Assembly: GCF_009730915.1 (NCBI RefSeq)
Contig: NC_052475.1
Location: forward strand, 31,061,016 to 31,125,015
Origin: Dioscorea cayenensis subsp. rotundata
Lineage: Eukaryota > Streptophyta > Magnoliopsida > Dioscoreales > Dioscoreaceae
Direction: 5' to 3'
Length of the DNA: 64,000 nt
Shown: positions 12,175 to 22,912 of the stretch, in pieces
Numbering within the stretch: the first letter of the stretch is position 1
Layout: each line of letters begins with the position of its first letter
Made by a program: the position numbers and the translations under genes
Notes under the pieces: generated by a model
Databases searched by the model: none
The model's input: only the letters and a program-made list of their open reading frames with translations
Told to the model about the DNA's origin: nothing

Positions 12175-15100
12175 CTACACACCCTGCCTACATATTGGGC
12201 AAGACTCATGAGAAATGAGCCATTTGTCCACGCATGATAAATGGAATGTATGGGAACATACCGGCAACCTTCTCACTGTCTCCCCAATTACCATATCCTA
12301 TAAGCAACACACACAATCAATTAGTTTTCTTCAAGTTATCAAGAACACACATCATGCTGGATGTTTGTGATTCAAGAACCAAAATTAAGTAGCTAATAAA
12401 CAGCTTAGTATCAATAGCAGGAAAATTATTAAAATAATAATAGTAATAATAATAAGGTTAGTTAACGCATTTATCTTTTCCAATGAGTTACCATATACAC
12501 TCCATAGTTGCCCTGCTGGACTAGTAAGCGCAGTCACTCATAAAAATCATTAATGGTCAACTATCTTACAGGTTTGTGTGGAAACCATCACAGAAATTTC
12601 TTAGCAGCAACCATCATTTCCCAAGACTTTATTTATTTTTTTTTTTGGCAGTAAATTAACCAAAAACACTCCAGAGCTTAATGTTAGTCTAAAAATATCT
12701 AGAGTAATTTATAAATGTGTCCTTTAGTTACGCCTGAGAAACAAAACAATTTTACCAAACTAACAGAGGGAGTATATAGTATGACAAGCGAAGTGCAAAT
12801 GGTGGAAAAATCATATTAAAATAATGACTCGAATGACGAATAAGACTGATACCTGCAGACAAATTGAGCAACAGACCCTATCTTCATTACCATCTCTATT
12901 TTCATCGCTTATAATATGCCACGGAAGCTTCTTTAAAGACTCTTTTGACAATCCTTTTGAAGCAACCTCTCCAAAAATGTCATAGATATCCTCCTGGCCT
13001 ATGTCTGAGACGTTAACCTGTGCATTCGATGGAAAGAGCGTAAAGAATTGAATTACACCAGAGATAGTCTTGGGTAGGACAGAAGTTCAGTTCAAAAATG
13101 TCCTTAGCAGACATAATTTTATAGGCTGCTAGAAATGGAAAACCGAAATTTATGGCCCATTGCAAGACTAGAAAGACAACTTTATTTCCTTCATTAGCAT
13201 ATTTGATATCTCAGTAAAGTAGTTAGGACCCACCTACTTGTTTTCACTTTTCATAAGGATAAGAAATGAGTAGAAGTCGCATTCCATCTAAACATAACTA
13301 TGAAGTGGCGTGGTCATGAATCATGCAAGCTCATTGTACACATTTTGAGCTGGTAAAAATTCATGTGGTGCAGCTTAATCTCATCATTTATCTTAGGATC
13401 ACGCAAATCAAATAACTCACATTGAACCTCAAGGGTTTCTAGATTGGCTGTACTGACAGATAGCCTAGTCTGTGTTATTGGAACAAAGTTATTGTGAGGT
13501 GGGATCTTCGGCTGGGAAGCTACCTTTAAAGCTGATTGATTTGAGGTTTTGAGCTGTGACTAATTGGTTTCCGAACTCATGGATTTGAACAAAGCCTTTC
13601 AGCCACATGGAATCACTGACTGATTTTGTGGGAAAAGGTTATTGAAAGGCAGCACAGTGCAAGAATTACCTAAACAAAATAAACAGATAGAGCTTGAAAT
13701 GTAGAGTGAGAAATCATCTACATTCCAAGTCCATCTATTAATCATGCTCAGCCAGATAAAGTAAAAAATGCATTTGGACCTGCCCACGATATGTTGAAAA
13801 CATTCCAGGTGCAATCTGTTCTTGCATTAACCGACCATGAAGAAGCTCCTCAATGAAATCTGCCTGCAAAGAGTGGAAGGATCAGAATATTTAAGTGGTT
13901 AGCATTCAATATACCTATTCAACTAATAATAGAAAAGAATTAATCAAACATTTAAATAGACATGATAAATATCATAGGAAAAAAATGTCTGTGTAAGCAA
14001 GTTTTGAATATAAGACCATGAGAGGATGGCAATCCACACAATAGCAATTCTGCTTTTGTGATTATACATCAACCAAATCCTTGTCATTGGTACAAATTCT
14101 TCTCTGCAGCACCAGTATCGGTTGTACCTTTCATATGTATTTCCACATCCCCACAAACATCTTTTGTTTAATTTCTAACTTGTCACATTCCAGGACCAAA
14201 TCACCCAAAACCACATATATCTCCATAGAATATCCATATAACACTAACGTTGTAGTTTTGCCAAAACCACAAACCACTTTCTATCAATAAACCATCTGCA
14301 TAAAGTACAATAATCAGGTATGACTGCATTTAGATTCTTCCACACTCATACAATTAGTTACACAGCATAGTCCATGGCCCAAAGCTTTGCTAATAATCCT
14401 CTCTTTACCCTAGACATTTCTTGAGTGAGGCCAGTTAGAACTTTGTGGTACCCTACAGTTTGCCAAATGTAATTGAAAATGTTAATTTCCAATATGATCT
14501 TTAAGAAGAAAAACTTGTGTGTGTGTGTGTGTGTGAGTGGAAACAGGATATAGCACATCCTCTATACAAGATGCAATTATCTCACATGTTTAAGTATATA
14601 ACATCAAGTGATTCGAACAATGTTCAAATTGATAGCTAATTTGCCAAAATCTCCTCTCCTTTTTCTTTATAGAAACAAATAACCATATCAAAGAGTTTCA
14701 CAAAACCTAAGAGAGAATCATAAAGAGCTAAAGTCTCAAATGTAAGCTTCAGTATGGTTAAGGCAGACATACTTTACAATAATGGCTAAACAAACATTAA
14801 CTTACCATTGGCTGTATTAGACATACTTATAAATAAAGAGAGACACACAACAACTTTCGTGGACTCATAATTAGTATTAGACTTTTAGTTTGCAAATAAA
14901 AGAATATGTTCCAGTTGTCAAAGAAAAGATACCATTCCACTGCTTTTCAAAATGCTACTTTCCCAATTTCATGAAAAGAAGAGCCCATCAAACTCTGAAT
15001 TCCATCATAAGTCAATTGTAATAGTAAAAAGGGCAGGTATTTACAGAGCCTGATCACGTACCATGGATGATGTACTTCGAGAGCCAGTTTGCTCAGAGCA

Positions 15101-15957
15101 CCAGTAAGCACGAGAAGCCTCCAAGACTTCCACAGAAAGAACAGCCCCAGCAACAGCTCCTAGCCCCGCTCCACGAATAACACCGCTATCAGATGCTCTA
15201 CCAGCCAATGCACCAGTAACTGCCCCAGTAAAAGCTCCAGCTAACATGTTGGAACAAATGACACAAATTGAACATAAAATTAGGAGCAGGCTCCATCCAA
15301 TAATACAAAGAATAACCACATAAAAGCAAACAGAAACCTTGAATCCCAAAGACTCGAGAACACATCAATCTTAGGGAACATCAGTATCACCATGAACAGC
15401 CAGACACACAGATAGGATTCTCACATAAATCATTCAAACATCACTCTATCTAGATCACAACCTCAAGCACAAAACTTTCAAATAGGGCATTAACATTCCA
15501 ATTTCCAAACACCAATGATGCTTAAGAAATGGATTCTAGAGTCTAGACCCACCCCAGTAAAAGGAAAACAAGATCAAATATCTACTTCTAGACGAAAACC
15601 TGATGATTCACAACTATTTTTCTAGATTTTTCTCAGCAGATCCAAGTCAGGCAATCTCAGTTCAGGTTTGGCCAAAAATTGCAGCCAAAGAAGCAAATTT
15701 ATCAACAAAACCAGAACTACACTACACTACACTATACCTAGAGCAAAGAGGCCAGTGAGAGCTCCAGAAAGCGCTCCAACGATCAACCTAGGGATACAGA
15801 GACGGACACCACTGCCTCCCCAACCCATCTCCATCGACCGCGTACTCAAACGAGCAACCGACGCATCAGCTCGCAATCTTCCACACGAATTGCAGACTCC
15901 CTGACCAATCTCAACAAATCCACCGCAAACGCACGAACCCCTCGCAACCACCTCCAT
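12175..15957 (-). CDS. NEP-interacting-protein (NIP)-like RING-H2 membrane protein
   Basis: Five exons on the minus strand (15957-15738, 15240-15062, 13863-13780, 13017-12853, 12297-12175) give 256 residues. The N-terminus has a Cys-rich patch (CVCGG, CNSCG). Residues 52-110 are Gly/Ala-rich and hydrophobic ([19 protein letters not shown], then [20 protein letters not shown]), predicted to span or enter a membrane. A linker with the [12 protein letters not shown] segment follows, then a C-terminal RING-H2 of C3H2C3 type ([17 protein letters not shown]; about 211-253). This layout is that of Arabidopsis NIP1/NIP2 (ATL-like), thylakoid proteins reported to bind the phage-type plastid RNA polymerase RPOTmp; RING-H2 proteins are usually E3 ligases. 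The ATG at 15957 is chosen because the open frame further upstream has only a TTG. The gene name is by family resemblance. Confidence 0.88.
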
Positions 15958-16050
15958 CCAAAACAACCCTAGATCTACAATGATCCAAACCTAATGTCTC
16001 TCACCCGGTGGTGCTGATAGTGATAGTTAAACTGAAAAATCTCGCTTGTT

Positions 16051-16093
16051 CATCGTCGTCGTCATCGTCGTCGTCGTCGTCGGCGGCGGCGGC
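16051..16093. repeat. (CGT)n(CGG)n trinucleotide repeat in the NIP-like gene leader
   Basis: A run of CGT/CAT units passes into GGC units, about 100 bp upstream of the minus-strand ATG at 15957, so it probably lies in the 5'UTR or core promoter of that gene. Confidence 0.85.
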
Positions 16094-17527
16094 AAAAGAG
16101 GATGGATGGAGGAAAGAGGAAGAAGGAGAGAGTGATATAGGGTTATAGGTTCATAGGTGGATTTTATAGGGCTTATTAGGGCTATGATGATGGCATTGGT
16201 GATGAAGAAGGAGGAGGATGCTGCACCAGGTGCTCTTTGAGACCTCTCTAGTCTATCTCTATGTCTATCTCTAGGCTCTGACGTGCCTGCCGGCTTCTAT
16301 TATCCTTTTCTTACTCCTTCCTTTCTTCTTTTGCCTACAGCTAACATCACATTGTTTTTGGGAATTAATATTAGTAAGGAAATAAATGGAGAAATTTAAT
16401 GGGTAATTGTAAATATAATTTTATAAAATAAATCTATTTTATAATTATATTGTGTTGATTTGATGTTAGGAACTTAGGATACGAGTATAATATGTTGTTT
16501 ACGTCTATTGACACCGGATCTTAATATTCTATGGAAAAAATAAATGTAAACTTTAATTTATGGAAAGTGAGAGTAAAGTTGTGTGTGATGAGATATTAAT
16601 TGTTTTTTATGTGACCTGTCTACATTAGTTAATATGTAAACAATTAATTTTGTGAGTTGTCTATATTATAATATTACTGTATAAATAAAACATTAAGTTA
16701 ATTTATAGTGTAAGCAAAATTATGATAAATATTACAGATAAATAAAACATTAAGGGTCTGTTTCATTAAAAAAAAATATGGCATAATTTTATTATGTAGG
16801 AAGTGCAAGTGATTATTACAGAAATTATAGTATATTTTATTATGTAAGAAGTGCAAGTTAATTTATAATTTATAATTGATGAAATTTAGTATAAATTTTT
16901 TCAGCTTCCTTTTGTTATTTTTTTTTAGTTTTTTATTGTGTTAAGTTTATATAGTATCGTGATTTTATCTATCTATCTTATAATTACAAACTAATTTGAA
17001 TTTTTTTTTAAATCATCTATAATAGAAGAGTATATATTTTATTATCTTCGTAGGGGTGTGAATTCTTTGCATTTTTTTTAAAAAACAATATATGCATATT
17101 ACTTATAAATATGAATATTTTAATGAAATAGATATTTAAATAATTGAAACCTTCAGTCCACCTGAAAACCAAGATGCTGGTAAAATCAAGATCCAGTAAG
17201 TTTCTCTTTCTAACTTACATTAGAGATATTTCAAATCTCAAATTTATAATGCAGAACGTTAAACATTAAAAAAATCAAAGGAATAATAATGTTTTGATAA
17301 GTAAGCAAAGAATTATTAAATAATTAAAAAATAAAAATAAAAATAAATATCAACCATCAAATAAGGAGCTCGTGTCCACAAACCATTGCTTTGAATTTGT
17401 CGTATTTGTCTCATTAATTTAGAGTGCATTGATTTCAAGAGAAATGGTCATAAGTGAGAAAATATAAAACCGTATCACTTCTGTGGAACGGTGAAGTAAC
17501 ATCATTTCCAATATTTTTAGTATTTAT

Positions 17528-17531
<4 letters not shown>

Positions 17532-17567
<36 letters not shown>
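17532..17567. repeat. (TA)n microsatellite
   Basis: An uninterrupted AT dinucleotide tract in intergenic DNA. Confidence 0.9.
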
Positions 17568-17571
<4 letters not shown>

Positions 17572-18081
17572 GAATTCAAATATTTAGTAGTATTGTATGA
17601 ATTAAAAAAAATTAAAAATAAGAAGTAAATTATTTTTAAATTAGCTCATTTCCTTTATTTTTATAAAAATTATATTGAATTGAGTTTAATTTAAAATCCA
17701 CTTCATGATAAATATTTCAGAAATTGAAAGAAATCAAATATACCTTATAATTGAGAAAATTAAGGATTTTTCAATTTTGCCACATTCATATATTGGAACA
17801 AAATAATTTTTAAAAAACTATTTTATTCATTAAAAAAAATTATTCTCAATTATATTACCGTGCTTCATTCTGACAAGAGATTCTGGTCTAATGGGTTGTT
17901 ATTGTTTTTTATTATTTTTCTCTTGTGGACTTATGTTTTGTATTCAATCCTTTTTTATATATATACAAGTGAATAAGTCACAATTTTGTTGTATTCAATA
18001 TTTTTTATTTTATTACTTTTTTTCTTTCGTTTGTTTTTTTAGTTTTTTTTAAATAAATTCATGTTTTATTCACTTTGGCAA

Positions 18082-18085
<4 letters not shown>

Positions 18086-18128
<43 letters not shown>
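18086..18128. repeat. (TA)n microsatellite
   Basis: A second long AT dinucleotide tract, about 550 bp from the first. Confidence 0.9.
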
Positions 18129-18129
<1 letters not shown>

Positions 18130-18542
18130 CTCCATTACCCCAAGATGCAGTTACAATTTTAATTGGATATTTAATTATTCAATATTTTTTAAAATATAAA
18201 AAAATAATTTAATTTCAATGTTCTGAAATTTATTTTATTTATTTATATATTTTTACGAAGAGAGGAAGATTCATCATAAAAGAGTTATTTTGTAAAGATT
18301 TTAACCGGAGAGAATTTATTTTTAAAATTATTTTAAATAGTCTAAAAATTTTAATTATTTAATATTCTCCAAAATAAAAGTAGTTTAAAATAACATCCAA
18401 CGACCACAATATCTGTCTTAATCACACATATCTAGTTCAACAAACAATTTTCTTTTTCAGTTGTTTGATTATTAAAAATACCCCTCAACGAGAATTAAAT
18501 TCCAACGTTTGATTTGGAATCATTCAAATAATAATAACAGTA

Positions 18543-18575
<33 letters not shown>

Positions 18576-20686
18576 TAAGTTGGTATGCATTTATGCCGGC
18601 ATAATTACATATCCATCAATGAAAAATATATCCAATGGTAAATTTTTTGATAGGTCACCGAACTATGATTTTTTTCATTTTTGAGTCCAAACTTCAATTT
18701 ATATTAAAATGGTTATTCAATTTTAATTTTATTTCACTGAGTGTCTATCCAAGAGAATTTGGTCTATTTTTTATGATATAATGTTGGAAATTTTCTGTTA
18801 GCAAATGAGATAGAATTAGTAGCTGCATGGACCGTATTTATGTATGTCATTATAAAAAATTTCGGTATTTACATAAAAAAAAGACCATAATCTCTTGAAT
18901 AATCATCTTGTAAGACAAAATTTAAGTTGAGTAATTATTTTGATTTAAATTGAAACTTACATCCAAAAATGAGAAAAAAGGTCATAGTTTGGCACTTTAC
19001 TAAAAATTTACATGTATATCCACCATGCAAAATTCAATCTATTTTATTTGCATTCGAATTTTATCTTGATATCCTAAGATTAGCGGGAAAAAAAAAAGAC
19101 ATTTATAAATTAAAAAGAGAGAAAAAAAAAACTCCAAAACACCTATTAAATTGAGGAGAGATCTGATAAAGAGAGGTATCCACATCTTAAAAATTTAGTA
19201 CCACTCTATAACACACAACTAATGTGGGGTTAAACATGACCATAAACCTATGACACTCACTCATGTTTTGATTAAAAAACACATATCAGTTAGATAAAAG
19301 CACCGTTATCTAACCATTAATGACAAATAAATAATTTAAAAAATATATTTATATAAAATATTTAAGACAGCATTGAATTCTCATTAATCCAAATTAAAAA
19401 AAAAAATCTAAAACAATCCATATATTAATAATACGTGATAAATATTTTCGTAATATTGTTGAGGATTTTATTCTATGTGGTGCTCCGAAAACACTGCTAA
19501 CATTATTTTTTTTATTTTTTTAATACATTGTTCTGTGCGTTGGTTTTTTATATTTTTTATTTCTCCCTTATATACTACTCTAAGAAGTATAGTAGTTTTG
19601 TTTACACAAAGCCATTATCTAACTCATTAAAATAAAATATTTTTTTAAAAATAAATTATATTACTTAAAAACTTACATGTTTTATTTTTTCAACTATTTA
19701 ATTAATTATTTCTCAAATCTTAGGGACTTGAGTGTATAAATTATGTAGGTATATTTTTTTTATCCCAAAAAAAAAACTAAAAAATTCAATGCAAAATGTC
19801 ACCACAGCAATATGCTAACTATTAAAGCACTTAATTTTATATAGAATATCGATGATTTGACTCTCTCTTAATGCACGGTTGAGATTTAATAATAAAATAT
19901 GTGTGTTGAGGACATGAGGTGGTTTTTTTAGTTGAAAATAAAAATCAATATAAATGCTAATTAAAGGAATTTAATTTAAAAATAATAATAATAATAAGAA
20001 TAAGAAGAAATTACATGCAAAGTTGTGTATTTTTTATATTTGACAATATAAATAGGTAGGTCGCTAAAAAAAACAAAGATATGCACAAGTCTTTGAGGAA
20101 TAAGTGGAGTCAAAACTAGCGCATATATATATATATATATATACTAAAATTACCGGCGCATAAGCACTATTCGGACTAAAAAAAAAAATATGCCATCAAT
20201 CATCAATGATTCAAGTTGTACATTATGGTTAGGTTTCTATTCTTGGAGTTTGGAATGAGGTCAATTGAGGGTTGCGGCATGGAAGGGCAAACGTTGTTAC
20301 TAGTGATGAGTGTGTGTCTCCTAACTAACAATGGTCCCGGCCGGTTCATACGGTTCAGTTTGATTTGGTGTCAGGTAAACCTCTAAGTGCGCCGCCGAAG
20401 ACATCCACATCAATGTCTTAACCGTTGGTACCTACTTCTCAATCATCAACACCTCCGTACCGATGACCACCCACACCCACTGAATCTATCTGATCAAAAT
20501 TTCACTGTTAAGGTAATTTCCTTATAATTACAGTTTTCAAAAAGGTTCCATACAAATAAAATTTGAGATTGAGATGAAATTGTACTTTTAATTTACTAAG
20601 AACATGAAGTACTAATCTTTTCTCTTGTGTTGAGAGAAATTACTGTCTTTCCATGTGTGTGTGACACAAAATATCCATTACAATAT

Positions 20687-20886
20687 ATATTTTTTTTTTA
20701 AATAATAGACGACAAACGCTTTTTTTTTATAAATATAAACAGTACTAGAACCCAGATGTACAATATGAGAATAGTATATGAATCCCGGATGAACAGTGTA
20801 TGAACAGTACGGGGAGCAGTACTGTTGGGGCCGAGATTTGAACCCATGACCTCCCCCTTACACTTTAATGTCATACCATTGGGCTA
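20687..20886 (-). mobile_element. SINE, copy 1 (tRNA-type pol III head, A-rich tail)
   Basis: Read on the minus strand, the element opens with a box-A-like TAGCCCAATGG, then a box-B-like GGTTCAAATCTC about 40 bases later. A body follows with TACTGTTCATACACTGTTCA and CGGGATTCATA, then GCGTTTGTCGTCTATTATT and an A-rich tail. The same order of blocks appears in a second copy at 55649-55879, which defines it as a dispersed family. TACAATAT at 20679-20686 and 20887-20894 is the likely target-site duplication. The box assignments are by similarity to tRNA promoters. The family name is not known to me. Confidence 0.85.
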
Positions 20887-21756
20887 TACAATATGAAGAT
20901 AGTAAACGAAGACACTCTTTCATGATATAAAATTTATTTGAGGAAACACTCAAAGAGAAAAAAAACATTGGTCACATACGGCAGAAAGCTCATAGTCCAA
21001 TTGTACTTTGGTTTTCTTCACTTGAATAAGACATGGATTCAACTTTTCGCTCTGGTGAAAGATGATGGCGTGCGGTAGATAGAACTATGCTTTCCGAGAA
21101 AGTTCCTCGTATCCACATTTTCAATTATAAGCCTAGTCAAATCCAATATTTTTAATAAAAAAATAGTTGTTTAAATGTACTATAAAAAAATATAATAAAC
21201 AATACTTAAAATTGTTAATGTTAAGCACAGAAACAAAACCTTGGGTCTAAAAACCATTACGTTCCTGCTTGTAAATTTTTTTTCTTTATTCTTCTCTCAC
21301 CTTCTCTATCTGCAATTCCGAAATTGCTGCCCACTGAGTGGACCAAAGTTGGCAAGAGAAACAAGATAGAGATGTAACTTGTAAGTTAAATTACGGACAT
21401 GCTTGACTTGTGTGCATGAATCAATTCCATCAGTTTCAGCATTCTTACATTTACTACTACCAATTAATTAAGACCCATCGTATCATGTTACGTGCAGAGT
21501 ATGGCCATGGAGTTGAAGATGATATAATGGGCAAAACAAACAAACAGTTGAGACCATTTATGAAGAGATGCTCCATCTCTTTTAATGGTAAGCTTGCATG
21601 TGATTTTTGATCATTCATGCTCTATATATATTTACATGGTATGCATCTATTGTGTTAATTATTTGCATTAATGTCGTTAGGCGATCGAGTGAATGTTCTA
21701 CTTGTTTGCTCTAGTTAGTGTGCATTCAAAAGTTGATGGAAGTGTACTTTCAATGG

Positions 21757-22578
21757 GATTTTTTTTTTTTTGGAGAAAAGGTGGATAAACCACATTCATT
21801 GCAGAAGAGAAAAAGTACAAATACGAAAGCCCACCAGAAGTGGAGCGAACCACCAAAAGAGACACAAAACAAGACCACAAAGGAAAAAGAGCAACGTACA
21901 ACTCGGAACCTGGCTAAAGAGAAACAACTCTCTAGGGGACCAACCCAGAAAAAAAGCTAAGGCGCGTTCGGGGCGACGGGGGGCTCAGGGGGGACGGAAA
22001 TCGCCTCCCTAGTAATGTGGAACTCCAGGCTTCGCTTGATTTTCTGCATTGGTTCCTCCAATTTTGCCCTTTTGGAGTCAGGAACCTGCATTGAACCACA
22101 AGAGCACCATATGAACAATTTTCGCAACAATGGAGTTAGATGAAGCACATGTAAAATTAAAAATGCGAGCATTTCTTTCAAGCCATATGTTCCAGATGAT
22201 AGCTCTAATCAACATATCCCAACAAACGCGAATGGATTTGCTAATAGAACTCCGCAAGTTTCCCCAAAGCTCAGTTAAGGAGTACGGGCTCTCTCTTAAG
22301 CCAAAGAGCTGGCCGAAATGACTCCAAATAAGACTGGCAAAGGGGCAAAGTGTGAAAAGATGATCAACAGACTCCACATCTGCATGGCACATCACACACG
22401 TAGGAGTTGGCATATAGTTACAGCGTCTACGAGTGAGGTTATCCAAACTCAATATCTTGTTATCCCAGGCTAACCAATTGAAGAGATTAACCTTCTTGGG
22501 ACAACAACCTTTAAGTATAATAGGGGTCTAGCGGCAGCGTAAATCCTTATCATTCAGGAAGTTGTAGAAAGATTTAAC
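21757..22578 (-). mobile_element. 5'-truncated LINE: ORF2 C-terminus (zf-RVT), 3'UTR and poly(A)
   Basis: On the minus strand, an open frame from about 22510 to 22078 encodes the end of a LINE ORF2. It starts VNLFNWLAWDNKILSLDNLT, then shows the zf-RVT zinc-binding signature CVMCHADVESVDHLFTLCPF and a conserved IIWNIWLERNARIF segment. It is followed by about 300 bp of 3'UTR and a run of A (T on the plus strand near 21759-21770). CTTTCAATGG at 21747-21756 and 22579-22588 is a 10-bp target-site duplication, so the 5' truncation happened at insertion. The copy lacks endonuclease and reverse transcriptase and cannot move by itself. The long clean frame and matching duplication suggest moderate age. 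Confidence 0.88.
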
Positions 22579-22580
22579 CT

Positions 22581-22912
22581 TTCAATGGAATTGATAAATG
22601 TTATTTTTCAGTCTCATTATAAATGTCTCTTTTAACTGTTTCATTAGAATTAATTAATGTTAATTTTCCGGTTTCATTATAAATGTTTTTTTTTAATTGT
22701 TTCGAAAGTATAAAAAAAAAGTAACTAAAATTAAAAACTTTATAAACATTTGATATGCATGTCTTATTTTTGTCTATTTTTTATTCGTTCATTAATGTCG
22801 TATAAGATGACAGTGATAAACAAATTTTCTTTTAAATTATATTGTGGATAGATTATTTAGAATATAGACATGATCTTTTAGAAGCAATCACCTTTAATTT
22901 GACAGAGGGAGT
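22581..22912. repeat. Two ~60-bp tandem units next to a Stowaway-like MITE end
   Basis: Units at 22581-22639 and 22640-22700 share the order TTCA..G, AATGTTA, TTTC, TCATTATAAATGT and AACTGT/AATTGT. The phrase TTTCATTATAAATGT resembles the left end of Stowaway MITEs, and GACAGAGGGAGTA at 22901-22913 matches their right end. The tandem units may therefore be a duplicated MITE left end. No clean inverted repeat pair can be drawn, so this is a degraded remnant. Confidence 0.4.

Larger units (their letters stand above)
16141..20678. other. Long AT-rich gene-poor spacer
   Basis: About 4.5 kb of AT-rich DNA with ATATAT microsatellites, an AAT repeat near 18545-18572 and many homopolymers. No open frame longer than about 60 codons, no tRNA-like boxes and no clear paired terminal repeats. 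The only coding-looking patch is a short GC-richer segment near 20390-20485 (see findings). The first few hundred bases are the promoter side of the NIP-like gene. Confidence 0.5.

Noticed and set aside
20820-20890. Possible tRNA gene from the GGTTCAAAT box
   Set aside because: No cloverleaf can be drawn. The box B belongs to the SINE head, as shown by the second copy.
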